Assembly (NCBI RefSeq): GCF_001022965.1 | Contig: NZ_LECZ01000021.1 | Coordinates: forward strand, 124,001-188,000 | Length of the DNA stretch: 64,000 bases | From: Enterobacter genomosp. O | GTDB taxonomy: Bacteria; Pseudomonadota; Gammaproteobacteria; Enterobacterales; Enterobacteriaceae | Direction of reading: 5' to 3' | In this document: piece after piece, positions 1-12,116 of the stretch | How positions within the stretch are numbered: the first letter of the stretch is position 1 | Layout: each line of letters begins with the position of its first letter | The notes under the pieces: generated by a model | The model's input: only the letters and a program-made list of their open reading frames with translations | What the model was told of the DNA's origin: nothing | Databases searched by the model: none | Program-made: the position numbers and the translations under genes

Positions 1-175
1 CGATAACGACTTCGAGACGCCGGTGATGGTCATGTGCTACCACGGCAACAGCAGCAAAGGCGCGGCGCAGTATCTGCTTCAGCAGGGTTATGACGCGGTG
101 TACAGCGTCGACGGCGGTTTCGATGCCTGGCATCGTCATTTCCCGGCAGAAGTGGAATACGCTTTTGAGCGCTGA
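1..175 (+). CDS. glpE: Thiosulfate sulfurtransferase GlpE (3' end only)
   Basis: The frame open from base 2 to the TGA at 173-175 encodes the last 57 residues of a single-domain rhodanese. It transfers sulfane sulfur from thiosulfate to cyanide or thioredoxin in the cytoplasm. The active-site loop is visible as CYHGNSS, with the catalytic Cys inside MVMCYHG, followed by the family's C-terminal GGFDAW segment. The start lies off the left edge. It is the first gene of glpEGR, and glpG follows after 47 bases. Confidence 0.9.
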   Translation, partial: DNDFETPVMVMCYHGNSSKGAAQYLLQQGYDAVYSVDGGFDAWHRHFPAEVEYAFER

Positions 176-222
176 TCCCGCTATACTGTCCCCTTTTGTG
201 TGGAAATAAGCGACCGCTGCCC

Positions 223-1053
223 ATGTTGATGATCACCTCTTTTACCAACCCGCGCGTCGCCCAGGCGTTTGTCGACTATATGGCGACGCAGGGCGTTATT
301 CTGACCATCCAGCAACATCATCAGACCGACGTCTGGCTGGCCGACGAGAGCCAGGCCGGGCGGGTAAACGAGGAGCTGGCGCGTTTTCTTGAGAACCCCG
401 GCGACCCGCGCTATCTGGCGGCAAGCTGGCAGTCCGGCCAGACGGACACCGGCCTGCACTATAGCCGTTTTCCTTTCCTTGCCACCATTCGCGAGCGCGC
501 GGGCCCGTTTACGCTGCTGCTGATGGCCGCCTGCATCATCGTCTTCATTATTATGAACGCGGTGGGCGACCAGAGCGTGATGATTGCCCTGGCGTGGCCG
601 TATGACCCGTCTCTTGAGTTTGACGTCTGGCGCTACTTTACCCACGCGCTGATGCACTTCTCGGTGATGCATATCCTCTTTAACCTGCTCTGGTGGTGGT
701 ATCTCGGCGGCGCCGTTGAGAAGCGCCTGGGGAGCGGCAAGCTGATCGTTATCACCATTATTAGCGCCCTGCTGAGCGGCTACGTGCAGCACAAATTCAG
801 CGGCCCGTGGTTTGGCGGGCTGTCCGGCGTCGTGTATGCCCTGATGGGCTATGTCTGGCTTCGCGGGGAACGCGACCCGGAAAGCGGCGTCTATCTGCAG
901 CGCGGATTAATAACCTTTGCGTTAATATGGCTGATTGCCGGATGGTTTGATCTGTTTGGTATGTCTATCGCCAATGGTGCGCACGTCACCGGGCTGGCCA
1001 TCGGGCTGGCGATGGCCTTTGCCGACACGCTCCATGCGCGAAAACGAACATAA
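223..1053 (+). CDS. glpG: Rhomboid intramembrane serine protease GlpG
   Basis: 276 residues, the same length as E. coli GlpG. The protease cleaves transmembrane helices within the inner membrane. A cytoplasmic N-terminal domain (about 1-90) is followed by six membrane segments. The catalytic dyad is visible as Ser201 in GLSG and His254 in NGAH, with the oxyanion residues His150 and Asn154 in MHILFN. An in-frame ATG nine codons upstream (196) would add residues the family lacks, so the MLMITSF start at 223 was chosen. glpR follows after 16 bases in the same operon. Confidence 0.97.
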   Translation: MLMITSFTNPRVAQAFVDYMATQGVILTIQQHHQTDVWLADESQAGRVNEELARFLENPGDPRYLAASWQSGQTDTGLHYSRFPFLATIRERAGPFTLLLMAACIIVFIIMNAVGDQSVMIALAWPYDPSLEFDVWRYFTHALMHFSVMHILFNLLWWWYLGGAVEKRLGSGKLIVITIISALLSGYVQHKFSGPWFGGLSGVVYALMGYVWLRGERDPESGVYLQRGLITFALIWLIAGWFDLFGMSIANGAHVTGLAIGLAMAFADTLHARKRT

Positions 1054-1069
1054 TTCTCAGGGATAATTG

Positions 1070-1828
1070 ATGAAACAAACACAACGCCATGACGCCATTA
1101 TCGAACTGGTAAAAAAACAGGGATACGTCAGCACCGAAGAGCTGGTTGAGCAGTTTGCCGTCAGCCCGCAAACCATCCGTCGTGACCTGAACGACCTGGC
1201 CGATCAAAACCGCATTCTGCGCCACCACGGCGGCGCGGCGCTGCCGTCCAGCTCGGTCAATACCTCCTGGCACGACCGTAAAGCCACGCAGACGGCAGAG
1301 AAAGAGCGTATTGCCCGCAAGGTCGCCAGCCAGATCCCCAACGGGGCAACGCTGTTTATTGATATCGGCACCACGCCGGAAGCGGTCGCCCATGCGCTGC
1401 TGGATCACGAGAACCTGCGCGTGGTGACCAACAACCTGAACGTGGCCAACACCCTGATGCAGAAAGACGATTTCCGCATCATTCTCGCGGGCGGCGAACT
1501 GCGCAGCCGCGATGGCGGAATTATTGGCGAAGCGACCCTCGACTTTATCTCTCAGTTCCGCCTCGACTTTGGCATTCTGGGGATCAGCGGCATCGACAGC
1601 GATGGCTCGCTGCTGGAGTTTGATTACCACGAGGTGCGCACCAAGCGCGCGATTATTGAAAACTCGCGCCACGTCATGCTGGTGGTGGATCACTCGAAGT
1701 TTGGCCGTAACGCGATGGTCAACATGGGCAGCATCAGCATGGTGGATGCGGTCTATACCGACGTGATGCCGCCGGCGGGCGTTATGCAGGTGATTAAAGA
1801 TAATAATTTGCAGTTAGAGTTGTGTTGA
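1070..1828 (+). CDS. glpR: Glycerol-3-phosphate regulon repressor GlpR
   Basis: DeoR-family repressor of 252 residues. It represses glp operons and is released by glycerol-3-phosphate. The N-terminal winged helix-turn-helix covers about residues 6-57 (motif VSPQTIRRDLNDL), and the sugar-phosphate-binding domain about 75-235 (GTTPEAVAHAL, GGELRSRDGG). The frame is complete; the E. coli K-12 MG1655 reference copy is known to be frameshifted. A TTG directly before the ATG is in frame, but the ATG gives the family N-terminus MKQTQRH. It is the last gene of glpEGR and converges on malT. Confidence 0.97.
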   Translation: MKQTQRHDAIIELVKKQGYVSTEELVEQFAVSPQTIRRDLNDLADQNRILRHHGGAALPSSSVNTSWHDRKATQTAEKERIARKVASQIPNGATLFIDIGTTPEAVAHALLDHENLRVVTNNLNVANTLMQKDDFRIILAGGELRSRDGGIIGEATLDFISQFRLDFGILGISGIDSDGSLLEFDYHEVRTKRAIIENSRHVMLVVDHSKFGRNAMVNMGSISMVDAVYTDVMPPAGVMQVIKDNNLQLELC

Positions 1829-1839
1829 GACGCCTTTCT

Positions 1840-1885
1840 CCCTCTCCCTGTGGGAGAGGGCCGGGGTGAGGGCATCAGCCCGCAC
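1840..1885. repeat. Dispersed CCCTCTCCC inverted repeat, copy A
   Basis: CCCTCTCCC and GGGAGAGGG form a 9-bp stem around a 3-base loop. The conserved tail GGGTGAGGGCATCAG and a terminal CGCAC follow. It sits between the convergent genes glpR and malT, five bases from the malT stop. Related copies lie at 11379, 17093, 22321, 24334, 42227 and 56717, all between genes. It probably also works as a bidirectional terminator or mRNA-end structure. Confidence 0.8.
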
Positions 1886-1889
1886 AAAC

Positions 1890-4649
<2,760 letters not shown>

Positions 4650-4717
4650 TTAATACGATATAAGGTCGGCCAATAAGTTAACTATTGCAAGTTATGTCTG
4701 GATTTGGTGGCTCTGAA

Positions 4718-4735
4718 TTTGCACTCTGTCACAAA
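4718..4735 (-). promoter_or_regulatory. CRP-cAMP site for malT
   Basis: On the minus strand this reads TTTGTGACAGAGTGCAAA. One half is a perfect TGTGA, and the other, GCAAA, has the same imperfection as in the E. coli malT CRP site. It lies about 125 bases upstream of the malT start codon, which fits activation of malT when glucose is scarce. Confidence 0.7.
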
Positions 4736-5067
4736 ACATTCAGACAGATGATGGAACTTTCTGGAAAGGTCTTTGACGCCCCGTCAATGCTGGCTTGTAT
4801 GGCTGTGCTGCGGCTGCGCTGAAACTGGTTTCAGGAAGGGATAGTGACGTCAAATTTAATATACTCCGGGTAAAGTTAAGGGAGATTAATAATCTCCTTA
4901 GTTATTACCCGATTGCAGAAATATTATTCTACGTAAGTAATCATTTCAGCGCGTTTTAATTTCACCCGAAACTGCATTTCATTTCTTTGACATTCTCCGC
5001 GGTTACTTTTTTATCTTCAGGGCACACTCGAACTATGCTCTGAGAGTGGCCTCGATCACACTTTTAC

Positions 5068-5113
5068 GCTCATCCCCGCTACTCCTCCCTGTCTAATCCC
5101 CTGCGGGAGGAGG
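5068..5113. promoter_or_regulatory. Cluster of MalT boxes at the malPQ promoter
   Basis: Three matches to the MalT box GGGGAKGAGG lie close together. Two are on the minus strand, around 5068-5078 (GGGGATGAG) and 5081-5090 (AGGGAGGAGT). One is on the plus strand at about 5104-5113 (CGGGAGGAGG). Arrangement and flanks match E. coli malPp. The transcript start would fall near 5140, downstream of an ACTAGC -10-like segment. Confidence 0.65.
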
Positions 5114-5181
5114 AAGAGGTGAAATGAGCCAGGCACACTAGCGCCAACTTGTGTTTTCTTTCTAAAGGATGCCGATCCCCT

Positions 5182-7575
5182 ATGTCACAGCCTACCTTCA
5201 ACAAAGCTCAATTCCAGGCTGCCCTGACGCGTCAGTGGCAGCGTTTTGGCCTTCATGCTGCAAACGAAATGACGCCTCACCAGTGGTGGCAGGCAGTGAG
5301 CGGTGCGCTCGCAGAGCAGCTGGATGCTCAACCTCTGGCAAAACCGGTAAAAGGCCAGCGCCATGTAAACTACATTTCAATGGAGTTCCTGATTGGCCGT
5401 CTGACGGGCAATAACCTGTTGAACCTCGGCTGGTATCAGGAAGTGGGGGACGTGCTGAAAGAGCACGACATTAATCTGACCGACCTGCTGGAAGAAGAGA
5501 TTGACCCCGCGCTGGGCAACGGTGGTCTGGGGCGTCTGGCGGCCTGTTTCCTTGATTCCATGGCGACCGTCGGCCAGTCGGCGATCGGCTACGGCCTGAA
5601 CTATCAGTACGGCCTGTTCCGTCAGTCATTTGCCGATGGCCATCAGATGGAAGCGCCGGACGACTGGCATCGCAACACCTACCCGTGGTTCCGCCATAAC
5701 GCGCAGCTGGATGTGCAGGTGGGGATTGGCGGGAAAGTCACGAAGCAGGGCCTCTGGGAACCGGCGTTCACCATTACTGGTGAAGCCTGGGACCTGCCGG
5801 TGCTCGGCTACCGTAACGGCGTGGCGCAGCCGCTGCGCCTGTGGCAGGCGAAGCATGCGCATCCCTTTAACCTGACCAAATTCAACGACGGCGATTTCCT
5901 GCGCGCCGAGCAGCAGGGTATCGACGCCGAGAAGCTGACCAAAGTGCTCTACCCGAACGACAACCACCTGGCGGGTAAAAAGCTGCGTCTGATGCAGCAG
6001 TACTTCCAGTGCGCCTGCTCCGTGGCGGACATTCTGCGTCGCCATCACCTGGCGGGCCGCAAGCTGGCGCAGCTGCCGGACTTCGAAGTGATTCAGCTCA
6101 ACGACACGCACCCGACCATTGCCATCCCTGAACTGCTGCGCGTGCTGATCGACGAGCACCAGCTGAGCTGGGATGACGCCTGGGCGATTACCAGCCGCAC
6201 CTTCGCCTACACCAACCACACCCTGATGCCAGAAGCGCTGGAGTGCTGGGATGAGAAGCTGGTGAAAGCGCTGCTGCCGCGCCACATGCAGATCGTCAAC
6301 AAGATTAACGACCAGTTTAAAAAACTGGTGGATAAAACCTGGCCGGGCGACAAAGCGGTCTGGGCGAAGCTGGCGGTGGTGCATGACAAGCAGGTACGCA
6401 TGGCGAACATGTGCGTGGTGAGCGGCTTTGCGGTGAACGGCGTGGCGGCGCTGCACTCGGATCTGGTGGTGAAAGACCTGTTCCCGGAATACCACCAGCT
6501 GTGGCCGACTAAATTCCACAACGTGACCAACGGCATTACGCCGCGTCGCTGGATCAAGCAGTGCAACCCGCTGCTGGCCGGTCTGCTGGACAAAACCCTG
6601 AAGAAAGAGTGGGCCAACGATCTGGACCAGCTGATCAACCTGGAAAAATACGCCGATGACGCGAAGTTCCGCGAGCAGTACCGCGCCATCAAACGGGAAA
6701 ACAAAGTTCACCTGGCGGCGTTTGTGAAGGCGCGTACCGGGATTGAGATCAACCCGAATGCTATTTTCGATATTCAGATCAAGCGCCTGCACGAATACAA
6801 ACGCCAGCACCTGAACCTGCTGCACATTCTGGCGCTGTACAAAGAGATCCGTGAGAACCCGCAGGCCGACCGCGTGCCGCGCGTGTTCTTGTTTGGCGCG
6901 AAAGCGGCTCCGGGTTACTACCTGGCGAAAAACATCATCCTCGCCATTAATAAAGTGGCGGCGGCGATCAACAACGATCCGAAAGTGGGCGACAAGCTGA
7001 AGGTGGTGTTCCTGCCGGATTATTGCGTCTCTGCGGCTGAAATGCTGATCCCGGCGGCGGATATTTCCGAGCAGATCTCGACCGCAGGGAAAGAAGCGTC
7101 CGGTACCGGCAACATGAAGCTGGCGCTGAACGGTGCCCTGACCGTCGGCACGCTCGACGGGGCCAACGTCGAAATCGCCGAGAAGGTGGGGGAAGAGAAT
7201 ATCTTTATCTTCGGCCACACCGTAGAAGAGGTAAAAGCCATTAAGGCCAAAGGCTACGATCCGGTGAAATGGCGTAAGAAAGACAAAGTGCTCGATGCGG
7301 TACTGAAAGAGCTGGAAAGCGGTAAATACAGCGACGGCGACAAGCACGCGTTTGACCAGATGCTGCACAGCATGGACAAACACGGCGGTGACCCGTATCT
7401 GGTGATGGCAGATTTCACGGCCTATGTGGAAGCGCAAAAACAGGTCGACGTGCTGTATCGCGACCAGGAAGCGTGGACCCGGGCGTGCATCCTGAACACC
7501 GCCCGCTGCGGCATGTTCAGCTCTGACCGTTCAATCCGTGATTATCAGGCCCGTATCTGGCAGGCAAAACGCTAA
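5182..7575 (+). CDS. malP: Maltodextrin phosphorylase MalP
   Basis: 797 residues, the E. coli length. The enzyme phosphorolyses maltodextrins to glucose-1-phosphate in the cytoplasm with pyridoxal phosphate. Signature segments include [21 protein letters not shown] near residue 110-130, [13 protein letters not shown] near 450 and the PLP-lysine region [21 protein letters not shown] near 640. An in-frame ATG 11 codons upstream (5149) precedes the ribosome site, so the MSQPTF start at 5182 was used. malQ follows after nine bases, making a two-gene operon under MalT control. Confidence 0.98.
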   Translation: MSQPTFNKAQFQAALTRQWQRFGLHAANEMTPHQWWQAVSGALAEQLDAQPLAKPVKGQRHVNYISMEFLIGRLTGNNLLNLGWYQEVGDVLKEHDINLTDLLEEEIDPALGNGGLGRLAACFLDSMATVGQSAIGYGLNYQYGLFRQSFADGHQMEAPDDWHRNTYPWFRHNAQLDVQVGIGGKVTKQGLWEPAFTITGEAWDLPVLGYRNGVAQPLRLWQAKHAHPFNLTKFNDGDFLRAEQQGIDAEKLTKVLYPNDNHLAGKKLRLMQQYFQCACSVADILRRHHLAGRKLAQLPDFEVIQLNDTHPTIAIPELLRVLIDEHQLSWDDAWAITSRTFAYTNHTLMPEALECWDEKLVKALLPRHMQIVNKINDQFKKLVDKTWPGDKAVWAKLAVVHDKQVRMANMCVVSGFAVNGVAALHSDLVVKDLFPEYHQLWPTKFHNVTNGITPRRWIKQCNPLLAGLLDKTLKKEWANDLDQLINLEKYADDAKFREQYRAIKRENKVHLAAFVKARTGIEINPNAIFDIQIKRLHEYKRQHLNLLHILALYKEIRENPQADRVPRVFLFGAKAAPGYYLAKNIILAINKVAAAINNDPKVGDKLKVVFLPDYCVSAAEMLIPAADISEQISTAGKEASGTGNMKLALNGALTVGTLDGANVEIAEKVGEENIFIFGHTVEEVKAIKAKGYDPVKWRKKDKVLDAVLKELESGKYSDGDKHAFDQMLHSMDKHGGDPYLVMADFTAYVEAQKQVDVLYRDQEAWTRACILNTARCGMFSSDRSIRDYQARIWQAKR

Positions 7576-7584
7576 GGAAGCGCG

Positions 7585-9663
7585 ATGGAGAGTAAACGTC
7601 TGGACAGCGCCGCGCAGGCGGCGGGGATCAGCCTCAGTTACATTAATGCTCACGGCAAACCGCAGTCTATTGGCGCCGACACCAAAAGACGTTTGCTGGA
7701 TGCCATGCACAAAACCGACGCGAAAGCGTCGGTTGCGCCGGTCCCGAACGTGAAGGTTTTCACCTCGGGTAAAAAGATGCCGCTGGCGGTGGAGGGGCGC
7801 GGCGAGTTTAACTGGCTGCTCACCACCGAAGACGGCCAGCAGCACAAAGGCCACGCCACCGGCGGTAAAACCCTTAACCTTCCGGCGAAGCTGCCGGAGG
7901 GCTACCACACCTTAACGCTCACCCAGGATGACCAGCGTTTCCATTGCCGGGTGATCGTCGCGCCAAAACGCTGCTATGAGCCGCAGGCGTTGCTTGAGGG
8001 CAAAAAGCTGTGGGGCGCCTGCGTGCAGCTCTACACCCTGCGTTCCGAAAGCAACTGGGGTATCGGTGATTTTGGCGACCTGAAAAAGATGCTGGCCTCT
8101 GTGGGGGAGCGCGGCGGCGCGTTTATCGGCCTCAACCCGATCCACGCGCTTTATCCGGCCAACCCGGAGAGCGCCAGCCCGTATAGCCCGTCGTCCCGCC
8201 GCTGGCTGAACGTGATTTATATCGACGTTAACGCGTTAGATGACTTCAAAAACAGCAAAGAGGCGCAGGCGTGGTGGAAACTCAGCACCACGCAGCAGGC
8301 GCTGAAGCAGGCGCGCGACGCGGACTGGGTGGACTATTCTACCGTTACGGCGCTGAAAATGGCCGCACTGCGTCTGGCGTGGAAAGGCTTTTCGCAGCGC
8401 GATGACGAGCAGATGGCCGCGTTCCGCCAGTTTGTGACGCAGGAGGGCGAGAGCCTGTACTGGCAGGCGGCATTTGATGCGCTGCATGCGTATCAGGTGA
8501 AAGAGGACGAAATGCGCTGGGGCTGGCCGGTCTGGCCGGAAGCGTATCAGTCCGTCGACACGCCTGAAGTAAAAGCGTTCTGTAAAAAATACGCGGATGA
8601 AGTGGACTTCTACCTGTGGCTGCAGTGGCTGGCGTACAGCCAGTTTGCAGCCTGCTGGCAGGTGAGCCAGGGCTACAAGATGCCGATTGGCCTGTATCGC
8701 GACCTGGCCGTCGGCGTGGCCGAGGGTGGCGCGGAAACCTGGTGCGACCGTGAACTCTACTGCCTGAAGGCCTCCGTCGGTGCGCCACCGGATATCCTGG
8801 GCCCGCTCGGCCAGAACTGGGGCCTGCCGCCGATGGATCCGCACGTAATGGCGGCGCGCGCGTACGAGCCGTTTATCGACCTGCTGCGCGCCAACATGCA
8901 GAACTGCGGCGCGCTGCGTATCGACCACGTGATGTCCGTGTTGCGCCTGTGGTGGATCCCATACGGTGAAACGGCGGATCACGGGGCGTACGTGCAGTAT
9001 CCGGTTGACGATCTGCTGTCGATCCTGGCGCTGGAAAGCAAGCGCCATCAGTGCATGGTGATCGGTGAAGATCTCGGTACCGTGCCGGTGGAAATTGTCA
9101 GCAAGCTCCGCGACAGCGGCGTTTACTCCTATAAAGTGCTCTATTTTGAAAACGACCATGAGAAAACCTTCCGCGCGCCGAAAGCGTACCCTGAACAGTC
9201 AATGGCAGTCGCGACGACGCATGACCTTCCTACGCTTCGTGGCTATTGGGAAAGCGGCGATCTGACGCTCGGCAAAACGCTGGGCCTGTATCCTGATGAA
9301 GAGGTCCTGCGCGGTCTGTACCAGGATCGCGAGCTCTCCAAACAGGGGCTGCTGGACGCGCTGCACAAGCAGGGCTGCCTGCCGAAACGTGCCGGGCATA
9401 AGGCGTCGCTGATGTCCATGACCCCCACGCTCAACCGTGGTTTGCAGCGTTACATTGCCGACAGCAACAGTGCCCTGCTGGGCCTGCAGCCGGAAGACTG
9501 GATTGATATGGCGGAGCCGGTGAACATTCCGGGCACCAGCTATCAGTACAAGAACTGGCGTCGCAAGCTGTCCATCACGCTTGAGACGATGTTTGCCGAT
9601 GACGGGGTGAACAGGCTGATTAAGGATTTGGACAAGCGGCGAAAAGCAGCCGCGAAGAAGTGA
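7585..9663 (+). CDS. malQ: 4-alpha-glucanotransferase (amylomaltase) MalQ
   Basis: 692 residues, against 694 in E. coli. A glycoside hydrolase family 77 enzyme that transfers maltosyl and longer units between dextrins, releasing glucose and making longer chains for MalP. An N-terminal extension typical of enterobacterial MalQ (about 1-140) precedes the TIM barrel. The catalytic segments are visible: nucleophile Asp in ALRIDHVM, acid/base Glu in IGEDLGTVP and the third carboxylate in THDLPT. It is the second gene of malPQ, and a strong terminator follows its TGA. Confidence 0.98.
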   Translation: MESKRLDSAAQAAGISLSYINAHGKPQSIGADTKRRLLDAMHKTDAKASVAPVPNVKVFTSGKKMPLAVEGRGEFNWLLTTEDGQQHKGHATGGKTLNLPAKLPEGYHTLTLTQDDQRFHCRVIVAPKRCYEPQALLEGKKLWGACVQLYTLRSESNWGIGDFGDLKKMLASVGERGGAFIGLNPIHALYPANPESASPYSPSSRRWLNVIYIDVNALDDFKNSKEAQAWWKLSTTQQALKQARDADWVDYSTVTALKMAALRLAWKGFSQRDDEQMAAFRQFVTQEGESLYWQAAFDALHAYQVKEDEMRWGWPVWPEAYQSVDTPEVKAFCKKYADEVDFYLWLQWLAYSQFAACWQVSQGYKMPIGLYRDLAVGVAEGGAETWCDRELYCLKASVGAPPDILGPLGQNWGLPPMDPHVMAARAYEPFIDLLRANMQNCGALRIDHVMSVLRLWWIPYGETADHGAYVQYPVDDLLSILALESKRHQCMVIGEDLGTVPVEIVSKLRDSGVYSYKVLYFENDHEKTFRAPKAYPEQSMAVATTHDLPTLRGYWESGDLTLGKTLGLYPDEEVLRGLYQDRELSKQGLLDALHKQGCLPKRAGHKASLMSMTPTLNRGLQRYIADSNSALLGLQPEDWIDMAEPVNIPGTSYQYKNWRRKLSITLETMFADDGVNRLIKDLDKRRKAAAKK

Positions 9664-9664
9664 T

Positions 9665-9692
9665 AAAAAAACCCGCCAGTGGCGGGTTTTTT
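9665..9692 (+). terminator. Rho-independent terminator of malPQ
   Basis: AAAACCCGCC and GGCGGGTTTT form a 10-bp stem around AGT, ending in a run of T. It starts two bases after the malQ stop. The A-run on the left means it can also stop transcripts arriving from the gntT side. Confidence 0.9.
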
Positions 9693-9695
9693 ATT

Positions 9696-9766
9696 GCCCG
9701 GTGGCGCTACGCTTACCGGGCCTACATGGAGCGAGTAGGTCGGGTAAGGCGAAGCCGCCACCCGAC
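9696..9766. repeat. REP/BIME-type palindrome pair
   Basis: Two facing palindromic units. The left one, GCCCGGTGGCGCTACGCTTACCGGGC, occupies about 9696-9721. The right one (9735-9766) contains CGGGTAAGGCGAAGCCGCCACCCG. Related single units occur at 11431 and 29481. The pair fills the space between malQ and gntT, which converge. This is a typical extragenic element of enterobacteria. Confidence 0.8.
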
Positions 9767-9774
9767 TTATGACA

Positions 9775-11091
9775 TCAAACCACCATATTCAACAGCAGCA
9801 CCCCGACCAGACCGCACACCGAAATAATGGTTTCCAGCGCGGACCAGGACTTGATGGTTTCACCGATCGTCAGGTTGAAGTACTCCTTGAACAGCCAGAA
9901 GCCCGGATCGTTTACGTGAGAGAAAATCACGCTACCGGAACCCACCGCGATAACCATCAGCTCAGGGCTTACGCCTGTTGTAGCAATCAGCGGCGCAACG
10001 ATACCGCCTGCGGTGATCGCCGCAACGGTCGCAGAGCCCAGCGCAATACGCAGCACTGCGGCGATGGACCAGGCCATCAGGAGCGGCGACACGTTGGTTT
10101 CGTGCATCATGGCCGCGATGTATTTGTCCACGCCGCTGTCGACCAGAACCTGCTTGAACGCACCGCCACCGCCGATGATCAGGAGCATCATGGCAATGAT
10201 TTTGATGGACGAGGTCAGCGTGTCGTTAATCTGATCCATTGAGCGGCCGCGGTTCAGACCGAAGGTGAACATCGCGATCAGGACCGCAATCAGGGTCGCC
10301 ATCACCGGGTCACCCAGGAACTCGGCAACGGACAGGAACGGATGACCTTTCGGCAGGATCATCTCCGCCACGGCGCGCATCGCCATCAGGATAACCGGTA
10401 CCAGAGAAGTCCAGACGCTGACGCCAAAGCCTGGCATCTCTTCTTCGGTGAAGGTTTTGGCGCTGTACAGACCTTCCGGGATAGGCTTATCAATGCCTTT
10501 CAGGAAGCGGGCATAAACAGGGCCAGCCAGGATTACCGTTGGGATCGCCAGAATCGTACCGAACAGCAGGGTTTTACCCATATCCGCGTGGAAGATGGTC
10601 GCGATAGCGGTTGGGCCCGGGTGTGGCGGCAGGAAGCCGTGGGTAACGGACAGCGCCGCAGCCATTGGCACACCGACGAACAGCAGCGGGATGTTGGCCG
10701 CGGCGGCGATGGTGAACACCAGCGGCAGCATCAGCACGAAGCCCACTTCATAGAACAGCGCGAAACCGACGGTAAAACCGGTTAACACCACTGCCCACTG
10801 AATGTTCTTTTTGCCAAATTTTTCGATAAGCGTGGTGGCAATACGCTGCGCGCCACCGCAGTCCGCCAGCATTTTGCCGAGCATAGCGCCGAAGCCCATG
10901 ATCAACGCCAGGCTGCCGAGCGTGCCGCCGACGCCGGCTTTAATCGAGCTGATAACTTTCACCAGCGGCATCCCTTGCATCAGACCGACTGCAAGTGCCA
11001 CCAGAACCAGAGCGATAAATCCGTTCATTTTGAAACGGATCATCAAGAGCAGTAATAACACAACACCGATAGCAACGATGACTAATGGCAT
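9775..11091 (-). CDS. gntT: High-affinity gluconate:H+ permease GntT
   Basis: 438 residues, the E. coli GntT length, and almost residue-for-residue like it. GntP-family inner-membrane transporter of D-gluconate with about 12 hydrophobic segments. Family segments include GGTLGSLALIMGFGAMLGKML near residue 55-75 and THGFLPPHPGPTAIA near 150-165. It is transcribed alone, towards malQ. Two GntR operators upstream predict induction by gluconate. A weak AGGT precedes the ATG. Confidence 0.97.
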   Translation of the reverse strand: MPLVIVAIGVVLLLLLMIRFKMNGFIALVLVALAVGLMQGMPLVKVISSIKAGVGGTLGSLALIMGFGAMLGKMLADCGGAQRIATTLIEKFGKKNIQWAVVLTGFTVGFALFYEVGFVLMLPLVFTIAAAANIPLLFVGVPMAAALSVTHGFLPPHPGPTAIATIFHADMGKTLLFGTILAIPTVILAGPVYARFLKGIDKPIPEGLYSAKTFTEEEMPGFGVSVWTSLVPVILMAMRAVAEMILPKGHPFLSVAEFLGDPVMATLIAVLIAMFTFGLNRGRSMDQINDTLTSSIKIIAMMLLIIGGGGAFKQVLVDSGVDKYIAAMMHETNVSPLLMAWSIAAVLRIALGSATVAAITAGGIVAPLIATTGVSPELMVIAVGSGSVIFSHVNDPGFWLFKEYFNLTIGETIKSWSALETIISVCGLVGVLLLNMVV

Positions 11092-11110
11092 GATTTACCT
11101 GGCCTTTGAA

Positions 11111-11126
11111 TTGTTATGGGTAACGT
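11111..11126. promoter_or_regulatory. GntR operator, gene-proximal
   Basis: TTGTTATGGGTAACGT, an imperfect palindrome with TGTTA and TAACG half-sites around TGGG. It lies 20 bases upstream of the gntT ATG. It fits the GntR operator of E. coli gluconate genes and would block transcription or elongation. Confidence 0.65.
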
Positions 11127-11250
11127 CATTGTTTCAACGACAAATTCCGATTGTCCCAACTGGGAACAGAGTGTTAACGGCACTCATACTGATGCCGTCG
11201 AAACCATTAAGTTTAGTCGGCTGTTATAAGGATGCTGAGTGCCCACGAGA

Positions 11251-11266
11251 ATGATACGGGTAACAT
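11251..11266. promoter_or_regulatory. GntR operator, distal
   Basis: ATGATACGGGTAACAT, with near-symmetric half-sites ATGATA and TAACAT, 160 bases upstream of gntT and spaced about 140 bases from the proximal operator. E. coli gntT is also known to have two GntR operators, and this spacing would allow DNA looping. The exact promoter was not pinned down. Confidence 0.7.
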
Positions 11267-11339
11267 GACGCGATTGAGAATCACCCTGGGAGGCTAAATT
11301 TGAATTATGAGACGCAGGTCAACATATGGAGGTAAACGC

Positions 11340-11368
11340 AAAACGGTAACCATGAGGTTACCGTTTTT
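11340..11368 (-). terminator. Bidirectional hairpin terminator after nfuA
   Basis: A 12-bp perfect stem, AAAACGGTAACC with GGTTACCGTTTT, closes a 4-base loop. It has A-rich and T-rich ends on both strands. It lies about 110 bases beyond the nfuA stop, upstream of the gntT operators. A near-identical hairpin occurs after trpS at 42191. Confidence 0.75.
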
Positions 11369-11378
11369 AATGTTTTCA

Positions 11379-11423
11379 CCCTCTCCCGTGGGAGAGGGAC
11401 GGGGTGAGGGCATCAGACCGCAC
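11379..11423. repeat. Dispersed CCCTCTCCC inverted repeat, copy B
   Basis: CCCTCTCCC-GT-GGGAGAGGG followed by the conserved tail GGGTGAGGGCATCAG and CGCAC. It is joined to the hairpin on its left by the linker AATGTTTTCA, which is also present beside the copy at 22321. Confidence 0.8.
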
Positions 11424-11430
11424 TTTTTTT

Positions 11431-11460
11431 GTAGGCCCGGTAAGCGCAGCGCCACCGGGC
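11431..11460. repeat. Single REP unit
   Basis: The unit reads GTAGGCCCGGTAAGCGCAGC followed by GCCACCGGGC. Its halves pair as CCCGGT with ACCGGG. It matches the left unit of the pair at 9696 in inverse orientation and lies 20 bases after the nfuA stop. Confidence 0.75.
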
Positions 11461-11479
11461 AATACAGACGGGCACTGAA

Positions 11480-12055
11480 TTAGTAGTAGGAGTGCTCGCC
11501 GCGCTGGTGTTCGGTCAGGTCGCGCACGCCTTTCAGTTCCGGGAATTCGTTCAGCAGCTGCTTCTCGATCCCTTCTTTCAGGGTCACATCCACCATGGAA
11601 CAGCCGTTACAGCCGCCGCCGAACTGCAGGATCGCCAGACCGTCTTCCGTGATTTCCATCAGGGAAACACGACCGCCGTGGCCAGCCAGCTGCGGGTTGA
11701 TCTGGGATTGCAGCAGATACTCAACGCGCTCCATCAGTGGGGCATCGTCAGACACTTTACGCATTTTCGCGTTCGGCGCTTTCAGGGTCAGCTGAGAACC
11801 CAACTGATCGGTGACGAAGTCGATCTCCGCATCTTCAAGATACGGTGCGCTCAGCTCATCAACGTAGGCGGTGAGCTGTTCAAATTTAAGGGCAGTGTCA
11901 GTGGCTTCCACAGCGTCCGGAGGACAATAAGAAACACCACATTCTGCATTCGGAGTGCCTGGATTAATCACAAACACGCGGATCTGCGTCCCTTCTTCCT
12001 GATTTGCCAGCAGTTTGGCAAAGTGCGCTTGTGCAGAATCGGAAATACGGATCAT
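11480..12055 (-). CDS. nfuA: Fe-S biogenesis protein NfuA
   Basis: 191 residues, full length. The N-terminal half is a degenerate A-type carrier domain; the C-terminal half is a Nfu domain whose CNGC motif (Cys149 and Cys152 in GGGCNGCSM) holds a [4Fe-4S] cluster. It delivers clusters to apoproteins under oxidative stress or iron starvation. gntX lies upstream on the same strand with a 61-base gap, so the two may be co-transcribed. Confidence 0.97.
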   Translation of the reverse strand: MIRISDSAQAHFAKLLANQEEGTQIRVFVINPGTPNAECGVSYCPPDAVEATDTALKFEQLTAYVDELSAPYLEDAEIDFVTDQLGSQLTLKAPNAKMRKVSDDAPLMERVEYLLQSQINPQLAGHGGRVSLMEITEDGLAILQFGGGCNGCSMVDVTLKEGIEKQLLNEFPELKGVRDLTEHQRGEHSYY

Positions 12056-12116
12056 AGCTTTGGCCTAATAGTTGACTAAATTACCTGGGTATAATCATAC
12101 GCCCATTGAAGAAGGG

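Larger units (their letters stand above)
11092..11479. promoter_or_regulatory. gntT control region and repeat stack
   Basis: 388 bases without a gene between gntT and the end of nfuA. From left to right it holds the two GntR operators, a 12-bp-stem hairpin with A and T tracts, a CCCTCTCCC repeat and a single REP unit. No open frame in it looks coding. The hairpin and repeats probably end the nfuA transcript before it reads into the gntT promoter. Confidence 0.7.

Noticed and set aside
5626..7437. 603-codon open frame on the strand opposite malP
   Set aside because: It is the mirror of a certain gene in GC-rich DNA; its translation is rich in His, Arg, Val and Gln with no domain. The same applies to long antisense frames opposite malT, malQ, nirB, tsgA, argD and mdcD.
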